64,000 nucleotides of DNA from positions 1 to 64,000 of the forward strand of contig PMWW01000171.1 in NCBI GenBank assembly GCA_003165795.1. The letters run 5' to 3'. A model generated the notes under the pieces. The model ran no database searches. It saw only the letters and a program-made list of their open reading frames with translations, and was not told the origin of the DNA. The stretch is from Acidobacteriaceae bacterium. GTDB taxonomy: Bacteria > Acidobacteriota > Terriglobia > Terriglobales > Acidobacteriaceae. Of the stretch, positions 28,039 to 36,694 are shown in pieces (position 1 is the stretch's first letter; every line of letters starts with the position of its first letter). Made by a program: the position numbers and the translations under genes.

Positions 28039-28545
28039 AGGCAGTAACTTGCAACTAGCGATTGGTTTCTGGAGGAACACCGATTAACTCCGGCTTCTGG
28101 AAGGGGACGGCCTTCAGGCTGTCCGTAAGCGCACACAATCAATTCGGCTTTAGCCGCTGGGGGACCTCGCCGTAACTTGATCAGAGTTTCCCTAGGACTT
28201 CAACTCATCGCATTTGCTGCATTACCTTATGATCGCTTTGTCCAGACCTGACAGCGGGAGAACCATGTTGCCCGGTTGGGTTCCGGAAATCGGTATGGTT
28301 CGCAATTAAGTTTGAGCCGCCAAGAACCAAGTCCCGCGTTGCGCGACGGCGACAAGATAGCCCAGCGCTTCAGCACCGGGTAGGCTGCAATTTTGAGTCT
28401 GGCCCCTTCAGGGGGCTACACCCCAGGATCTCAACAGAGCCAGATCATTTCAGAATTCATTCCACGATCGAGTGAGTACTGCGGGTCAAGCTGTCGCAAT
28501 CGACCACGCCGGAACCATTAGGATCGCCACGCGTAGAATGAGGCT
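28039..28545. other. Repeat-bearing gap between tonB-like gene and miaA operon
   Basis: About 500 bases with no convincing gene. At 28101-28126 is a palindrome-type repeat (GGACGGCCTTCAGGCTGTCC) and at 28140-28160 a GGCTTTAGCCGCTGGGG motif; both recur at 38.5 kb. Around 28396-28430 the stretch CCCCTTCAGGGGGCTACACC may be another worn copy. The rest is not recognised. Confidence 0.45.
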
Positions 28546-28731
28546 GTGAACGACAGCCAGCAGCCCGGTGGCAATCCTCTCCACGATAGCCAACAACTTG
28601 ATGCAGCGATGCGAGAGCGTCAACGCCTGCGCGAACGCCGGAAATTAATCGGCCTGCTCGCCATCGCACTTTTCATTCTGGCGCTGGCATTCATCCGATT
28701 TGGCAAAACCATCCCCTGGGGCGCACGATGA
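28546..28731 (+). CDS. Small single-pass membrane protein upstream of miaA
   Basis: A 61-residue protein starting at GTG. A polar, Gln-rich, then strongly basic N-terminus (RERQRLRERRK) precedes one membrane segment (LIGLLAIALFILALAFIRFG). Its stop overlaps the miaA start as ATGA, so it is likely translated with miaA. It belongs to no family I know. The coupling and positive-inside layout support a real gene. Confidence 0.6.
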   Translation: MNDSQQPGGNPLHDSQQLDAAMRERQRLRERRKLIGLLAIALFILALAFIRFGKTIPWGAR

Positions 28732-29780
28732 CTTCTTCAGTCCCCGCGGAAGACCCAAGTGCCGCGCATCGCCATCCTGGCGAAGAATTGAATAATTCTG
28801 TAGGGACCGATGCGCTGCTGGTCGTCATTCTTGGACCGACAGCTTCGGGCAAGTCGGCTCTCGCCATCAGCCTGGCGCAGCAGTTCGCAGGCGAAATCGT
28901 CAGCTGCGATTCGGTCGCGGTCTATCGTGACTTCGAGATCGGGACCGCCAAGCCCACCCATGCGCAGCAGGCGCTGGTTCCGCATCATCTAATGGACGTG
29001 ACCGAAGCCGACCAGCCATTCACGGCGGGCGACTATGCTCGTCAGGCGCGAGCGGCGATTCAGGACATCACTCGCCGTGAGAGATTGCCCATCGTTGTTG
29101 GCGGTACGGGTCTATATCTGCGAGCGCTGCTGGAAGGATTGTTTCCCGGACCGCAACGTTCGGAGGAATTGCGTGAACGATTGCGCGAGCGTGCCACGGC
29201 CCGCGGGGCGAACTGTCTGCACCGCGTGTTAAGCCGGCTCGATCCTGCTTCGGCCGCGAAGATCCACGCCAACGACACTCCCAAACTGATTCGCGCCATC
29301 GAAGTCTGCCTGGCTTCGCGAACCCGTATGAGCGAGCTGTGGCAAAAGCATGGACGCGATCCGCTGCGCGGCTTTCGCATTCTGCGGATTGGGCTGAACC
29401 CTCCGCGCGAAGAACTCTACCAGCGCATCAACCGCCGTGCTCAGCAGATGTTTGCCGACGGCCTGGTGGATGAAACGCAACGATTATTGCAGCGCTATGG
29501 CACCGACAAGAACGTGATGGCACTGGATTCGCTGGGCTACCGCCAGGCGGCGCAGTTGCTGCGCAGCGAGCTCACCCGCGAGCAGGCGATTGCGGCGGCG
29601 CAGCAGGGTCATCGCAACTACGCCAAGCGGCAAATGACGTGGTTTCGCCGCGAGCCCGAGGTGACGTGGCTTGGAGGGTTTGGCGACGATAGCGAGATCG
29701 TGCAGCGGGCCGGCGAAGTGATGTTGGTCAATTGTAACGCGGTTGCGCAAAGTCGTAACAGCAGATCCCTCACCGACTGA
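28728..29780 (+). CDS. miaA: tRNA dimethylallyltransferase MiaA
   Basis: About 350 residues. The P-loop is LGPTASGKSALAISLAQQF, followed by EIVSCDSVAVYRDFEIGTAKPT and VVGGTGLYLRALLEGLFPGP, all strong MiaA blocks. It adds a dimethylallyl group to A37 of tRNAs that read codons starting with U. The N-terminus has about 25 residues before the homology begins (MTSSVPAEDPSAAHRHPGEE), which is longer than usual. The ATG at 28728 is coupled to the small membrane protein before it. A short hairpin (ACCGACTGAAGTCGGT) covers the stop codon. Confidence 0.95.
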   Translation: MTSSVPAEDPSAAHRHPGEELNNSVGTDALLVVILGPTASGKSALAISLAQQFAGEIVSCDSVAVYRDFEIGTAKPTHAQQALVPHHLMDVTEADQPFTAGDYARQARAAIQDITRRERLPIVVGGTGLYLRALLEGLFPGPQRSEELRERLRERATARGANCLHRVLSRLDPASAAKIHANDTPKLIRAIEVCLASRTRMSELWQKHGRDPLRGFRILRIGLNPPREELYQRINRRAQQMFADGLVDETQRLLQRYGTDKNVMALDSLGYRQAAQLLRSELTREQAIAAAQQGHRNYAKRQMTWFRREPEVTWLGGFGDDSEIVQRAGEVMLVNCNAVAQSRNSRSLTD

Positions 29781-29817
29781 AGTCGGTTCGGGATAACAAG
29801 AAAGAATAGAGGGCTTG

Positions 29818-29990
29818 TACGGCGCACCTAAAGGTGCGCCCCTTCAAGACACCTTAGGCAAATTCTTAGCAAACCGTGAAGGTGCGCCCCTGGAACGACT
29901 TCAGAACTCCACTTTTCGCGCGACCTGTGAGGCAGCGTCCGTTCGAAACGGCAAGTCGTCCCTACGTGCAGCGCGCGCAGATCGAATTAG
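29818..29990. repeat. Palindrome-type intergenic repeat
   Basis: Starts TACGGCGCACCT-AAAGGTGCGCC followed by CCTTCAAG (29818-29849). A partial second unit, GAAGGTGCGCCCC, is at 29879-29891. At 29903-29930 comes GAACTCC-ACTTTTCGCGCGACCTGTGA. The same succession, with other bases in the palindrome, is seen at 38601-38762. The stretch lies between miaA and the GH3 gene and has no gene of its own. Confidence 0.6.
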
Positions 29991-30036
29991 GCCCGACGTT
30001 CAAGCTGGAGCAGCGCTTCTGGTATCGTCCTTCGTG

Positions 30037-31920
30037 ATGCCACGTCTCGCTCTACTCGCTTTGTTCAGCCTCTCGCTGGGAATGCCCGGCCTTGCCTATG
30101 CCAAGGAGAAATTTCAGCAACCCGGCCCAGTGCATCTTGACCAGAAGGGCGAGAAGTGGGCCCGCGAGTCGCTGAAGAAAATGTCGCTGGAGCAGAAGAT
30201 TGGACAAATGTTCATGATCTGGGCGCGGGCACAGTTCCTGAACCTGGATGCTCCTGAGTATATTGCTCTGCGCGATACTATGCGCAAGTACCACATTGGC
30301 GGATTCGGTCTCACGGTGAATTTTGAAGACGGCTTCCTCTACAAGAATGAGCCGCTGGAAGCGGCGACGCTGGTCAATCAACTGCAACGCGATTCGGAGT
30401 TCCCTCTGATCTTTGCCGCCGACTTCGAGCGCGGGCTAGGCTTTCGCCTCAACGAGGTCACTAGCTTTCCGCACGCCATGGCGTTTGGCGCGACCGGCAA
30501 TGTGGACTATGCCCGCGAGTCGGCCCGCATCACCGCGCAGGAATCACGCGCTATCGGAGTGCAGTGGAACTGGTTTCCCGACGCTGACGTCAACTCCAAT
30601 CCTCTCAATCCCATCATCAACACCCGCTCGTTCGGAGAAGATCCCAAGCAGGTCAGCAACATGGTCGTCGCCTACATTGAAGGCGCCCACCAGTACGGCA
30701 TGTTGACCACGGCCAAGCATTTTCCCGGTCATGGCGATACCGACATCGATTCGCATCTGGCGGTCCCGTCCATCAAGGGAGACAAGGCGCATCTCGAGCG
30801 CGTCGAGTTGCCACCCTTCCGCGCCGCCATCAAGGCGGGGGTGGATGCGGTGATGGTGGCGCACCTCGCGGTCCCGGCACTCGATCCCGACCCCAACCAT
30901 GTAGCCTCAATCTCTCCCGCCATTGTGACTGGACTGCTGAAGCAGCAGATGGGTTTCAACGGACTAGTCATAACAGATGCGTTGACCATGGCTGGCCTGA
31001 CCAAATTGTTTCCTGAAGGCGGCTCTGCTGGCGCGGGCCGCGCGGCGGTGGAAGCCGTGAAGGCCGGCAACGATGTGCTGCTCATCCCTTCCGATCTTGA
31101 CGGCTCCTACCATGGTTTGCTGCAGGCGGTGCGCAATGGAGAAATTCCGGAGTCGCGCATTGACGAGTCGGTGCTGAAGATCCTGCGAGCCAAGGCTTCT
31201 GTCGGGCTGAATAAGGCGACACAGGTGGACATCAATGCGATCAACCGGATCGTAGCCAAACCGGCCAGCCTGGATACGGCCGAGGAGATCGCCGACGAGG
31301 CAATCACGCTGGTTCGCGATAATCATCAGGTGCTCCCGTTGAAAGCAACCCCCAAGGGAACCAATATCGGGCAAAATGCGTATCAACCTGCAGCCGAGGA
31401 CCGTAATCGGACCCTCGTGTTAATTTTTTCCGACGACAGCCGTTCCGATGCCGGACGGGTGCTGGAACACCAGGTGAAGATGCGAATTCCAGAGGCGAAG
31501 GCAATGTACATCGACGCCCGCAACCCGGCCGGATTGACGCAACCCGTCATGGACGCGGTGGAGCAGGCACAGGCAGTGATTGCCGCCGTGTATCTGACTC
31601 CGCAGGGCGGCGCGCAGACCAACCGAATCGCTTTGCCAAACGCGCCGGCGGCCATTTTGCAAAGCGTTTTGCGGGGCGCGCCTGACAAGACGGTAGTGGT
31701 TGCGATGGGCAATCCCTACCTTGCCGCGCAATTGCCCGAGGTCAAAACCTATCTGTGTACATTCTCTGACGCCCAGGTTTCTGAGCTGAGTGCGGTAAAA
31801 GCGATGTTTGGCGAAATCCCGATGTCTGGCCGTTTGCCGGTTAGTATTCCCAATGTTGCTAATCGCGGTGCCGGCCTGGGCGGCCCATCTCCAATGTCTA
31901 GCAGAGGACCTAATGAATAA
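30037..31920 (+). CDS. Secreted GH3 beta-N-acetylhexosaminidase-type hydrolase
   Basis: A 627-residue protein with signal peptide (MPRLALLALFSLSLGMPGLAYA). The GH3 barrel carries the NagZ motif KHFPGHGDTDIDSHLAVP (Lys227 to His240), where the loop His acts as acid/base in the family. The nucleophile is probably Asp314 in VITDALTMAGL. A second alpha/beta domain fills the C-terminal 200 residues (IADEAITLVRDNHQVLPL; RTLVLIFSDDSRSDAGRVLE), so the layout is that of two-domain exported hexosaminidases rather than the short cytoplasmic NagZ. It likely removes GlcNAc from peptidoglycan or chitin fragments. The frame is open upstream but only through repeat DNA. Confidence 0.9.
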   Translation: MPRLALLALFSLSLGMPGLAYAKEKFQQPGPVHLDQKGEKWARESLKKMSLEQKIGQMFMIWARAQFLNLDAPEYIALRDTMRKYHIGGFGLTVNFEDGFLYKNEPLEAATLVNQLQRDSEFPLIFAADFERGLGFRLNEVTSFPHAMAFGATGNVDYARESARITAQESRAIGVQWNWFPDADVNSNPLNPIINTRSFGEDPKQVSNMVVAYIEGAHQYGMLTTAKHFPGHGDTDIDSHLAVPSIKGDKAHLERVELPPFRAAIKAGVDAVMVAHLAVPALDPDPNHVASISPAIVTGLLKQQMGFNGLVITDALTMAGLTKLFPEGGSAGAGRAAVEAVKAGNDVLLIPSDLDGSYHGLLQAVRNGEIPESRIDESVLKILRAKASVGLNKATQVDINAINRIVAKPASLDTAEEIADEAITLVRDNHQVLPLKATPKGTNIGQNAYQPAAEDRNRTLVLIFSDDSRSDAGRVLEHQVKMRIPEAKAMYIDARNPAGLTQPVMDAVEQAQAVIAAVYLTPQGGAQTNRIALPNAPAAILQSVLRGAPDKTVVVAMGNPYLAAQLPEVKTYLCTFSDAQVSELSAVKAMFGEIPMSGRLPVSIPNVANRGAGLGGPSPMSSRGPNE

Positions 31921-32494
31921 CGTGGTCGGAAAAAGTTTATTCGCTCTCATGATTGCCAGTCTGCTGCTGTTGCTGGGCGCATGCAGCATCAATGTCGATG
32001 ACAAAGACAAGAAGGACGGGAAGGTCGACATTCAGACCCCATTCGCCAACCTGAAAGTGGACAGCAGCGAGAAAGCGGCCGACAACGGAATCCCGATTTA
32101 TCCCGGGGCCCACTTGCGTCCCAAGGACAAGGATGACACTCATTCGGTGAACCTCGACCTCGGCGCCATTGGTTTCGGCTTGAAGGTGATCGCGGCGGAG
32201 TACGAGACCGACGATTCGCCGGAGAAGGTCAAAGCGTTTTATCTGGACAAGATGAAAGCGTTTGGGAGTACGCTGACTTGCAATGGACACAGCGGCGGTT
32301 CCGACGTCCACATCTCGCCGCACAAAGACGATAACGACAAGAAGCTGACTTGCTCCGACACCCATGGTGACGGCTGGGAGATCAAGGCCGGCAGCGACGA
32401 TAACGAACATCTGGTGTCGATCGAGCCGCATGGATCCGGCACGCGCTTTGGAACCGTGCTGGTGCAGACCCATGGGAAACAGGACACGCTATAG
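31913..32494 (+). CDS. Lipoprotein of unknown function
   Basis: A 193-residue protein that starts inside the end of the GH3 gene (8-base overlap), after a GAGGA site. The N-terminus has a lipobox (SLLLLLGAC, Cys at about residue 24), so it is probably lipidated and held at a membrane. The mature part is rich in Asp and Lys (VDDKDKKDGKVD) and contains the line VIAAEYETDDSPEKVKAFYL with a possible small alpha/beta domain. No family recognised. Coupling to the GH3 gene suggests a joint role at the envelope. Confidence 0.75.
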   Translation: MNNVVGKSLFALMIASLLLLLGACSINVDDKDKKDGKVDIQTPFANLKVDSSEKAADNGIPIYPGAHLRPKDKDDTHSVNLDLGAIGFGLKVIAAEYETDDSPEKVKAFYLDKMKAFGSTLTCNGHSGGSDVHISPHKDDNDKKLTCSDTHGDGWEIKAGSDDNEHLVSIEPHGSGTRFGTVLVQTHGKQDTL

Positions 32495-32496
32495 AC

Positions 32497-32735
32497 AGCT
32501 AGCATTTGGCAGTTAGCAATTAGCAATGCAATTAGCGTAGGACATAGATGCTCCTTGCATAATTTGTCATCCCAGCCGAAGCGAAGCACAGCGGAGGGAT
32601 CTGCGGCTTCCGTGAGTTCTGCTCGGTGGAGTCGATTGATCCGAAGCTCGGTTCCAAAAGGAACTTGGCGGTTTCCGCCGTGGGTCTGAGTTGGCTAACT
32701 GCCAAATGCTAACTGCTGCTCCCCGCAGTTGCTAA
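32497..32735. repeat. Intergenic element with inverted heptamer arrays (element 4)
   Basis: Positions 32497-32517 and 32694-32714 form a 21-bp inverted repeat with a single mismatch. Each arm is built of 7-base steps (TAGCATT-TGGCAGT-TAGCAAT-TAGCAAT; GCTAACT-GCCAAAT-GCTAACT). The centre at 32563-32605 contains TTTGTCATCCCAGCCGAAGC and CGGAGGGATCTGCGG, the reverse form of the GGATGACAAA motif in element 1. No reading frame is present. Confidence 0.7.
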
Positions 32736-32765
32736 TTCCTTCGCGCTTCCTGTAACGTTCGGCAA

Positions 32766-33488
32766 GTGGAATATCCCTGCTACCGCTGCCAAGCCGTGAT
32801 CCAGGAGGGTGCGGCTTTTTGCCCGCACTGCGGCGCTCCGCAAATCCGAGTCGTTGCTCCGGAAGGCGAAACCCACACCATCCAGCCCACGCCTGACAGC
32901 TCGGGCGAGATGCTTCCGCCGCCGCAACCTATAGCGCCTCCGCAGTCCTGGACGATGGGTGGCCTGCCCCAATCGCTACAGCCCGGTGCGATTCGCTGGG
33001 ACCTGGCATGGAAGGGTGCTCTGCTGTGCGGCGTAGGCGCGGCGGTTCTTTCCGCAATCCCGATTGTCTCGGTCGGTTGCTGCTTATGGATGCTGGTAGC
33101 CGGGGCGCTTTCGGTTACGCTTTACCAAAAGCAGGTGCCGGGCACGCTGATCACGCCAGGCATGGGAATGCGAGTGGGCGCTCTGGCCGGGGTCTTCGGC
33201 TTCATGGTGAATGCCGTAGTGACCACCGTATCGTTCGTGGCGTTTCGTTCCAACGGCGATTTTCGCCGCGCCCTGCAGGAGCAGATGGACAAACAGCTGT
33301 CCAGCAATCCCGATCCCAAGGTCAAGGAAATGATGCAGCGCGTGCTCGAGTGGGTAGCAACGCCGCAAGGCGCGGCCACGATGATGGTGCTGGTTTTGGT
33401 GACGCTGGCGGTGGTGTTCTTGTTATTCACGGCGGCGGGTGGAGCGCTGGGGGCTTCCCTGTTCGGCCGGCGCCGCGAATTCCGCTGA
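32766..33488 (+). CDS. Zinc-ribbon membrane protein
   Basis: A 240-residue protein starting at GTG. The N-terminal zinc ribbon has YPCYRCQ and AFCPHCGAPQ (two CxxC pairs, about residues 5-23). A proline-rich linker follows (LPPPQPIAPPQSWTMGG), then four hydrophobic segments between about residues 83 and 230 (GALLCGVGAAVLSAIPIVSV, VGALAGVFGFMVNAVVTTVS, ATMMVLVLVTLAVVFLLFTA). This is the common 'zinc ribbon plus DUF4199-like membrane' plan of unknown role. It is preceded by element 4 and followed by a GC palindrome at 33490-33505. Confidence 0.75.
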   Translation: MEYPCYRCQAVIQEGAAFCPHCGAPQIRVVAPEGETHTIQPTPDSSGEMLPPPQPIAPPQSWTMGGLPQSLQPGAIRWDLAWKGALLCGVGAAVLSAIPIVSVGCCLWMLVAGALSVTLYQKQVPGTLITPGMGMRVGALAGVFGFMVNAVVTTVSFVAFRSNGDFRRALQEQMDKQLSSNPDPKVKEMMQRVLEWVATPQGAATMMVLVLVTLAVVFLLFTAAGGALGASLFGRRREFR

Positions 33489-33489
33489 T

Positions 33490-33505
33490 CGCCCGCCGGC
33501 GGGCG
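33490..33505. terminator. GC palindrome after the zinc-ribbon gene
   Basis: CGCCCGCCGGCGGGCG is a perfect 16-base palindrome 2 bases past the stop codon. No T-run follows, so terminator activity is uncertain. Confidence 0.3.
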
Positions 33506-33554
33506 CTGGATCACGTCAAACTTGGGTAGTGGTGCAGTATGATTTCCAAAGCTA

Positions 33555-33618
33555 AGCAGTTGCGAGCGCCCAAGATTCAAACTGAGCCACTCCCCAAACT
33601 TGCTCGCAGTTGCTCAGT
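33555..33618 (+). promoter_or_regulatory. Two-way folding leader of the pyr operon
   Basis: The segment 33555-33567 can pair over 13 bases with 33602-33614 (two G-U pairs included). Alternatively ACTGAGC (33581-33587) can pair with GCTCAGT (33612-33618). The two stems share 33612-33614, so they exclude each other. The second is followed by GGCGTGCGCTTTTCG. TATGAT -10-like boxes occur at 33538-33543 and 33634-33639. PyrR regulates by attenuation in other bacteria, but its known RNA consensus is not evident here. Confidence 0.4.
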
Positions 33619-33648
33619 GGCGTGCGCTTTTCGTATGATGCGAGCGGC

Positions 33649-34230
33649 ATGATCAAAGCCTCCGTCGCTTCCCCCAATCTTCGCGAGAAATCGCAAATCC
33701 TCTCCGGATCTGAAATCGAGCGCACCCTGGTTCGCCTGGCGCACGAGATCGTGGAGAAGAGTAACGGAGCCACCAACCTTGGACTGGTGGGAATCATGCG
33801 CCGCGGCGTGCCGCTGGCGCAGCGCCTGGCGAAGATTCTGGGCCGCATCGAAAAGACCGAGGTGCCGGTGGGAACCCTCGACATCACGCTCTATCGCGAC
33901 GATCTGTCTACCGTGGGCAATCGTCCGGAGGTGAAGAAGAGCACGATGGAGTTCGACATTCAGCACAAGGACATCGTGCTGGTAGATGACGTGCTCTACA
34001 CCGGCCGCACGGCGCGGGCTGCGCTGGATGCGCTGTTCGATCATGGCCGGCCGCGCCGCATCCAGCTGTGCGTGCTCATCGACCGCGGACATCGCGAGCT
34101 GCCGATCGAGGCAGCGTTTGTCGGCCGCAAGATCCAGACCACGGCGAACGAGGTCATAGAAGTGAAGCTGCAGGAGATCGACGGCGCCGACAAGGTGCTG
34201 CTGATGGAGCGAGTGGCGGAAGGACCATGA
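33649..34230 (+). CDS. pyrR: Bifunctional pyr regulator/uracil phosphoribosyltransferase PyrR
   Basis: A 193-residue phosphoribosyltransferase-fold protein. The PRPP loop is DIVLVDDVLYTGRTARAALD, the N-terminal hood shows GIMRRGVPLAQRL, and VGTLDITLYRDDLS and IDRGHRELPIEAAFVGRKI are typical PyrR blocks. In other bacteria PyrR binds the pyr leader RNA when UMP is high and ends transcription; many members also make UMP from uracil. The ATG at 33649 (MIKASVASPNLREKSQIL) is preferred over upstream codons. It overlaps pyrB by 4 bases (ATGA). Confidence 0.94.
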   Translation: MIKASVASPNLREKSQILSGSEIERTLVRLAHEIVEKSNGATNLGLVGIMRRGVPLAQRLAKILGRIEKTEVPVGTLDITLYRDDLSTVGNRPEVKKSTMEFDIQHKDIVLVDDVLYTGRTARAALDALFDHGRPRRIQLCVLIDRGHRELPIEAAFVGRKIQTTANEVIEVKLQEIDGADKVLLMERVAEGP

Positions 34231-35138
34231 AGCCGCAACTGGGTTCGCTGCTGAGCATCAACCAGCTTACAACCGAGCAGATTGAGGCCATTCTAGCGCT
34301 GGCCCGGCGCATGGATCCGGACCGTCCTTCGCAACTGCTGCACGGCAAGCGCGTGGTGCTGCTGTTCTATGAAGCTTCTACTCGCACGCGCACCTCCTTC
34401 GAATTCGCCGCCAAGGCGCTGGGCGCGGTCACGACGCTGGTCACCGCGACTTCGTCGAGCATCGAGAAAGGCGAATCTCTGATCGATACCGGCTGGACGG
34501 TGGAAAGCATCGGCGCCGATGTGATCGTGATGCGGCATCCCAATAGCGGCTCGGCGCACCTTCTGGCACGCTATATGACCGTGCCCATCATCAATGCCGG
34601 CGATGGCATGCATCAGCATCCGTCCCAGGGGCTGCTGGATGCGCTCACCATTCTGAACCACAAGAAAGAGCTTCGCGGGCTTCGCGTGGTGATCGTGGGC
34701 GACGTGTACCACAGCCGGGTGGCGCGCTCCAACGCGGAGCTGCTGTCGCGCTTCGGGGCCGAGGTCGTCTTCTGTGGCCCGCGCGACTTCGTGCCCGAGA
34801 TTGCGGCCACTCTCGCGCCCGGAGTTGTGGTTAATCACGATCTGAACGCAGCCCTGCAGGGTGCGGACGTGGTGATGGCGCTGCGAGTACAAAAAGAGCG
34901 GCTCGCCGGCCGGCACCATAGCGTCGAAGACTACATTGCCCACTACCAGGTCACGCCGCAGCGCATGAAGCTGGCGAAGCCGGATGCCATCCTCATGCAT
35001 CCGGGGCCGGTGATCCGCGGCATGGAGCTGACCAGCGAAGTGGCTGATGGTCCGCAATCATGCATTCACGAACAAGTGCGCAATGGAGTGAAGACCCGCA
35101 TGGCAATCCTGGCCATGGTGCTGGGGGCGGCACACTAG
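34227..35138 (+). CDS. pyrB: Aspartate carbamoyltransferase catalytic subunit PyrB
   Basis: About 303 residues, normal length. The carbamoyl phosphate motif is YEASTRTRTSFEFAAKALG, the second binding block HPSQGLLDALTILNH, and the aspartate loop MHPGPVIRGMELTSEVAD. It joins carbamoyl phosphate and aspartate, the second step of pyrimidine synthesis. Start and stop are tightly fixed: ATGA overlap with pyrR, and the pyrC ATG follows directly after the stop codon. No PyrI regulatory subunit is adjacent. Confidence 0.97.
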   Translation: MKPQLGSLLSINQLTTEQIEAILALARRMDPDRPSQLLHGKRVVLLFYEASTRTRTSFEFAAKALGAVTTLVTATSSSIEKGESLIDTGWTVESIGADVIVMRHPNSGSAHLLARYMTVPIINAGDGMHQHPSQGLLDALTILNHKKELRGLRVVIVGDVYHSRVARSNAELLSRFGAEVVFCGPRDFVPEIAATLAPGVVVNHDLNAALQGADVVMALRVQKERLAGRHHSVEDYIAHYQVTPQRMKLAKPDAILMHPGPVIRGMELTSEVADGPQSCIHEQVRNGVKTRMAILAMVLGAAH

Positions 35139-36422
35139 ATGGAATCGTTGCTCATTCAACGCGGGCGAGTGATTGATCCAGCCAGCGGCGTGGATGCACA
35201 GATGGACGTGCTGCTGCGCGGCGGCCGGGTGGTGGACGTGGCCCCCGCGGGCAAGCTGCGCGGCCAGGCGAAGCAGACCGTGAACGTACGGGGGGCCATC
35301 GTCGCGCCGGGACTGATCGACCTGCACGTGCACCTGCGCGAGCCGGGCCAGCTGCACAAAGAGACCATCGCCAGCGGTACCGGGGCCGCGGCGCCCGGCG
35401 GATTCACTTCGGTGTGCGTGATGCCCAACACGTTGCCGGTGAACGACTCAGCCGAAATCACTCGCTGGATGCAAGCGCCCCAGCGCAGCGCCATCGTCAA
35501 TGTGTTTCCCATCGCCGCGGCTACCGTGGGCAGTGCCGGCGAGAAACTGACAAACTTTGCCGCGCTGAAAAAGGCGGGCGCCGTCGCGGTAAGCGACGAT
35601 GGGAAGCCTATCCTCGATGACCGCTTGATGCGCACTGCGCTACAGGCGGCCGCGCGCCTGAAGATGACCGTGGTGCAGCACGCCGAAGACACTCGCGTGA
35701 CCGCCGGCTGCTCGATGAATTATGGGGCGACGTCGTTCCGCCTGGGGGTGCATGGCATGCCGAATTCGGCGGAGTCGAGCGTAGTCGAACGCGACATCGC
35801 CCTGGCTCGTGCCACCAAGGGCCATGTGCATGTGGCGCACCTCTCGACACGCGAGGCGCTGGAGGCGGTGCGCGCCGCTAAGAAGGCCAAGCTGCGGGTG
35901 ACCGCCGAGGTCACGCCGCATCACTTTACTCTGATCGACGAAAATGTCGGCGAATTCAACGCTCATTACAAGATGAATCCGCCGCTGCGCTCGGTTGCCG
36001 ATCGCGACGCGCTTATTGAGGGCATCATCGACGGCACCATCGACGCAATTGCCACTGATCACGCGCCCCATGCCTTCCACGAGAAGCAGGTCGAGTTCGA
36101 GCGCGCGGCGTTTGGTATAACCGGCTTGGAGACTGCGCTGCCGATCGTGCTCACCGTGCTGCATCATCACTTCAAGCTACCGCTGTGGCGCATCATCGAG
36201 TTGTTGTCGGTGAATCCGGCGAAGATTTTTGGGCTGACGGGGCGCGGCACACTGGCAAAAGGTTCCCACGCCGATATCACCATCTTCGATCCCAAGAAGA
36301 AGTGGACCTTCGATGCCTCGCAGTCGATGTCGAAGTCGAAGAATACCCCGTTCGATGGATGGAATTTTACGGGACGAGCGGTGGTGACGATTGTGGGCGG
36401 GAACGTGGTTTGGGAGGCTTAA
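35139..36422 (+). CDS. pyrC: Dihydroorotase PyrC
   Basis: A 427-residue class I dihydroorotase. The metal site begins in GLIDLHVHLREPGQLHKETI (HxH), with further ligands expected in the VVQHAED, HVAHLSTREAL and IATDHAPHAFHEK blocks. It closes carbamoyl aspartate to dihydroorotate. Its ATG directly follows the pyrB stop, so pyrR-pyrB-pyrC is one operon. Acting with PyrB it covers two successive steps; carAB, pyrD, pyrE and pyrF are elsewhere. Confidence 0.97.
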   Translation: MESLLIQRGRVIDPASGVDAQMDVLLRGGRVVDVAPAGKLRGQAKQTVNVRGAIVAPGLIDLHVHLREPGQLHKETIASGTGAAAPGGFTSVCVMPNTLPVNDSAEITRWMQAPQRSAIVNVFPIAAATVGSAGEKLTNFAALKKAGAVAVSDDGKPILDDRLMRTALQAAARLKMTVVQHAEDTRVTAGCSMNYGATSFRLGVHGMPNSAESSVVERDIALARATKGHVHVAHLSTREALEAVRAAKKAKLRVTAEVTPHHFTLIDENVGEFNAHYKMNPPLRSVADRDALIEGIIDGTIDAIATDHAPHAFHEKQVEFERAAFGITGLETALPIVLTVLHHHFKLPLWRIIELLSVNPAKIFGLTGRGTLAKGSHADITIFDPKKKWTFDASQSMSKSKNTPFDGWNFTGRAVVTIVGGNVVWEA

Positions 36423-36507
36423 GGATTCGCTGAATCATTCCTAGCGATGCGAGATACCTTGGTGAAAACAAGCCGACTTCCCGGTACCAATTCGCATGGT
36501 ACGAGCT

Positions 36508-36694
36508 GAATCGCCTCCGTAGCCGACCATCTCTTCCCAATCTTCCCTCTGAACCTCTCGGGCCGGGACCGAATTCACTGGTTCGGTAGCCGAGCACCCC
36601 GAAGCAAATCGAACAGAGAATGATTCGCGACCTGTTGGAGGCGATCAGGACAGTGCGCGCAAATTTTTCCGGAGGCGATTCGCATCGCCTCCGT
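36508..36694. repeat. Four copies of a GGAGGCGAT repeat
   Basis: GGAGGCGAT, or its complement ATCGCCTCC, occurs around 36512-36520, 36637-36645, 36671-36679 and 36684-36692. The last two form a perfect 9-bp hairpin with a 4-base loop, inside the 3' end of the marR-like gene. The gap 36423-36644 holds nothing else recognisable. Confidence 0.45.
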
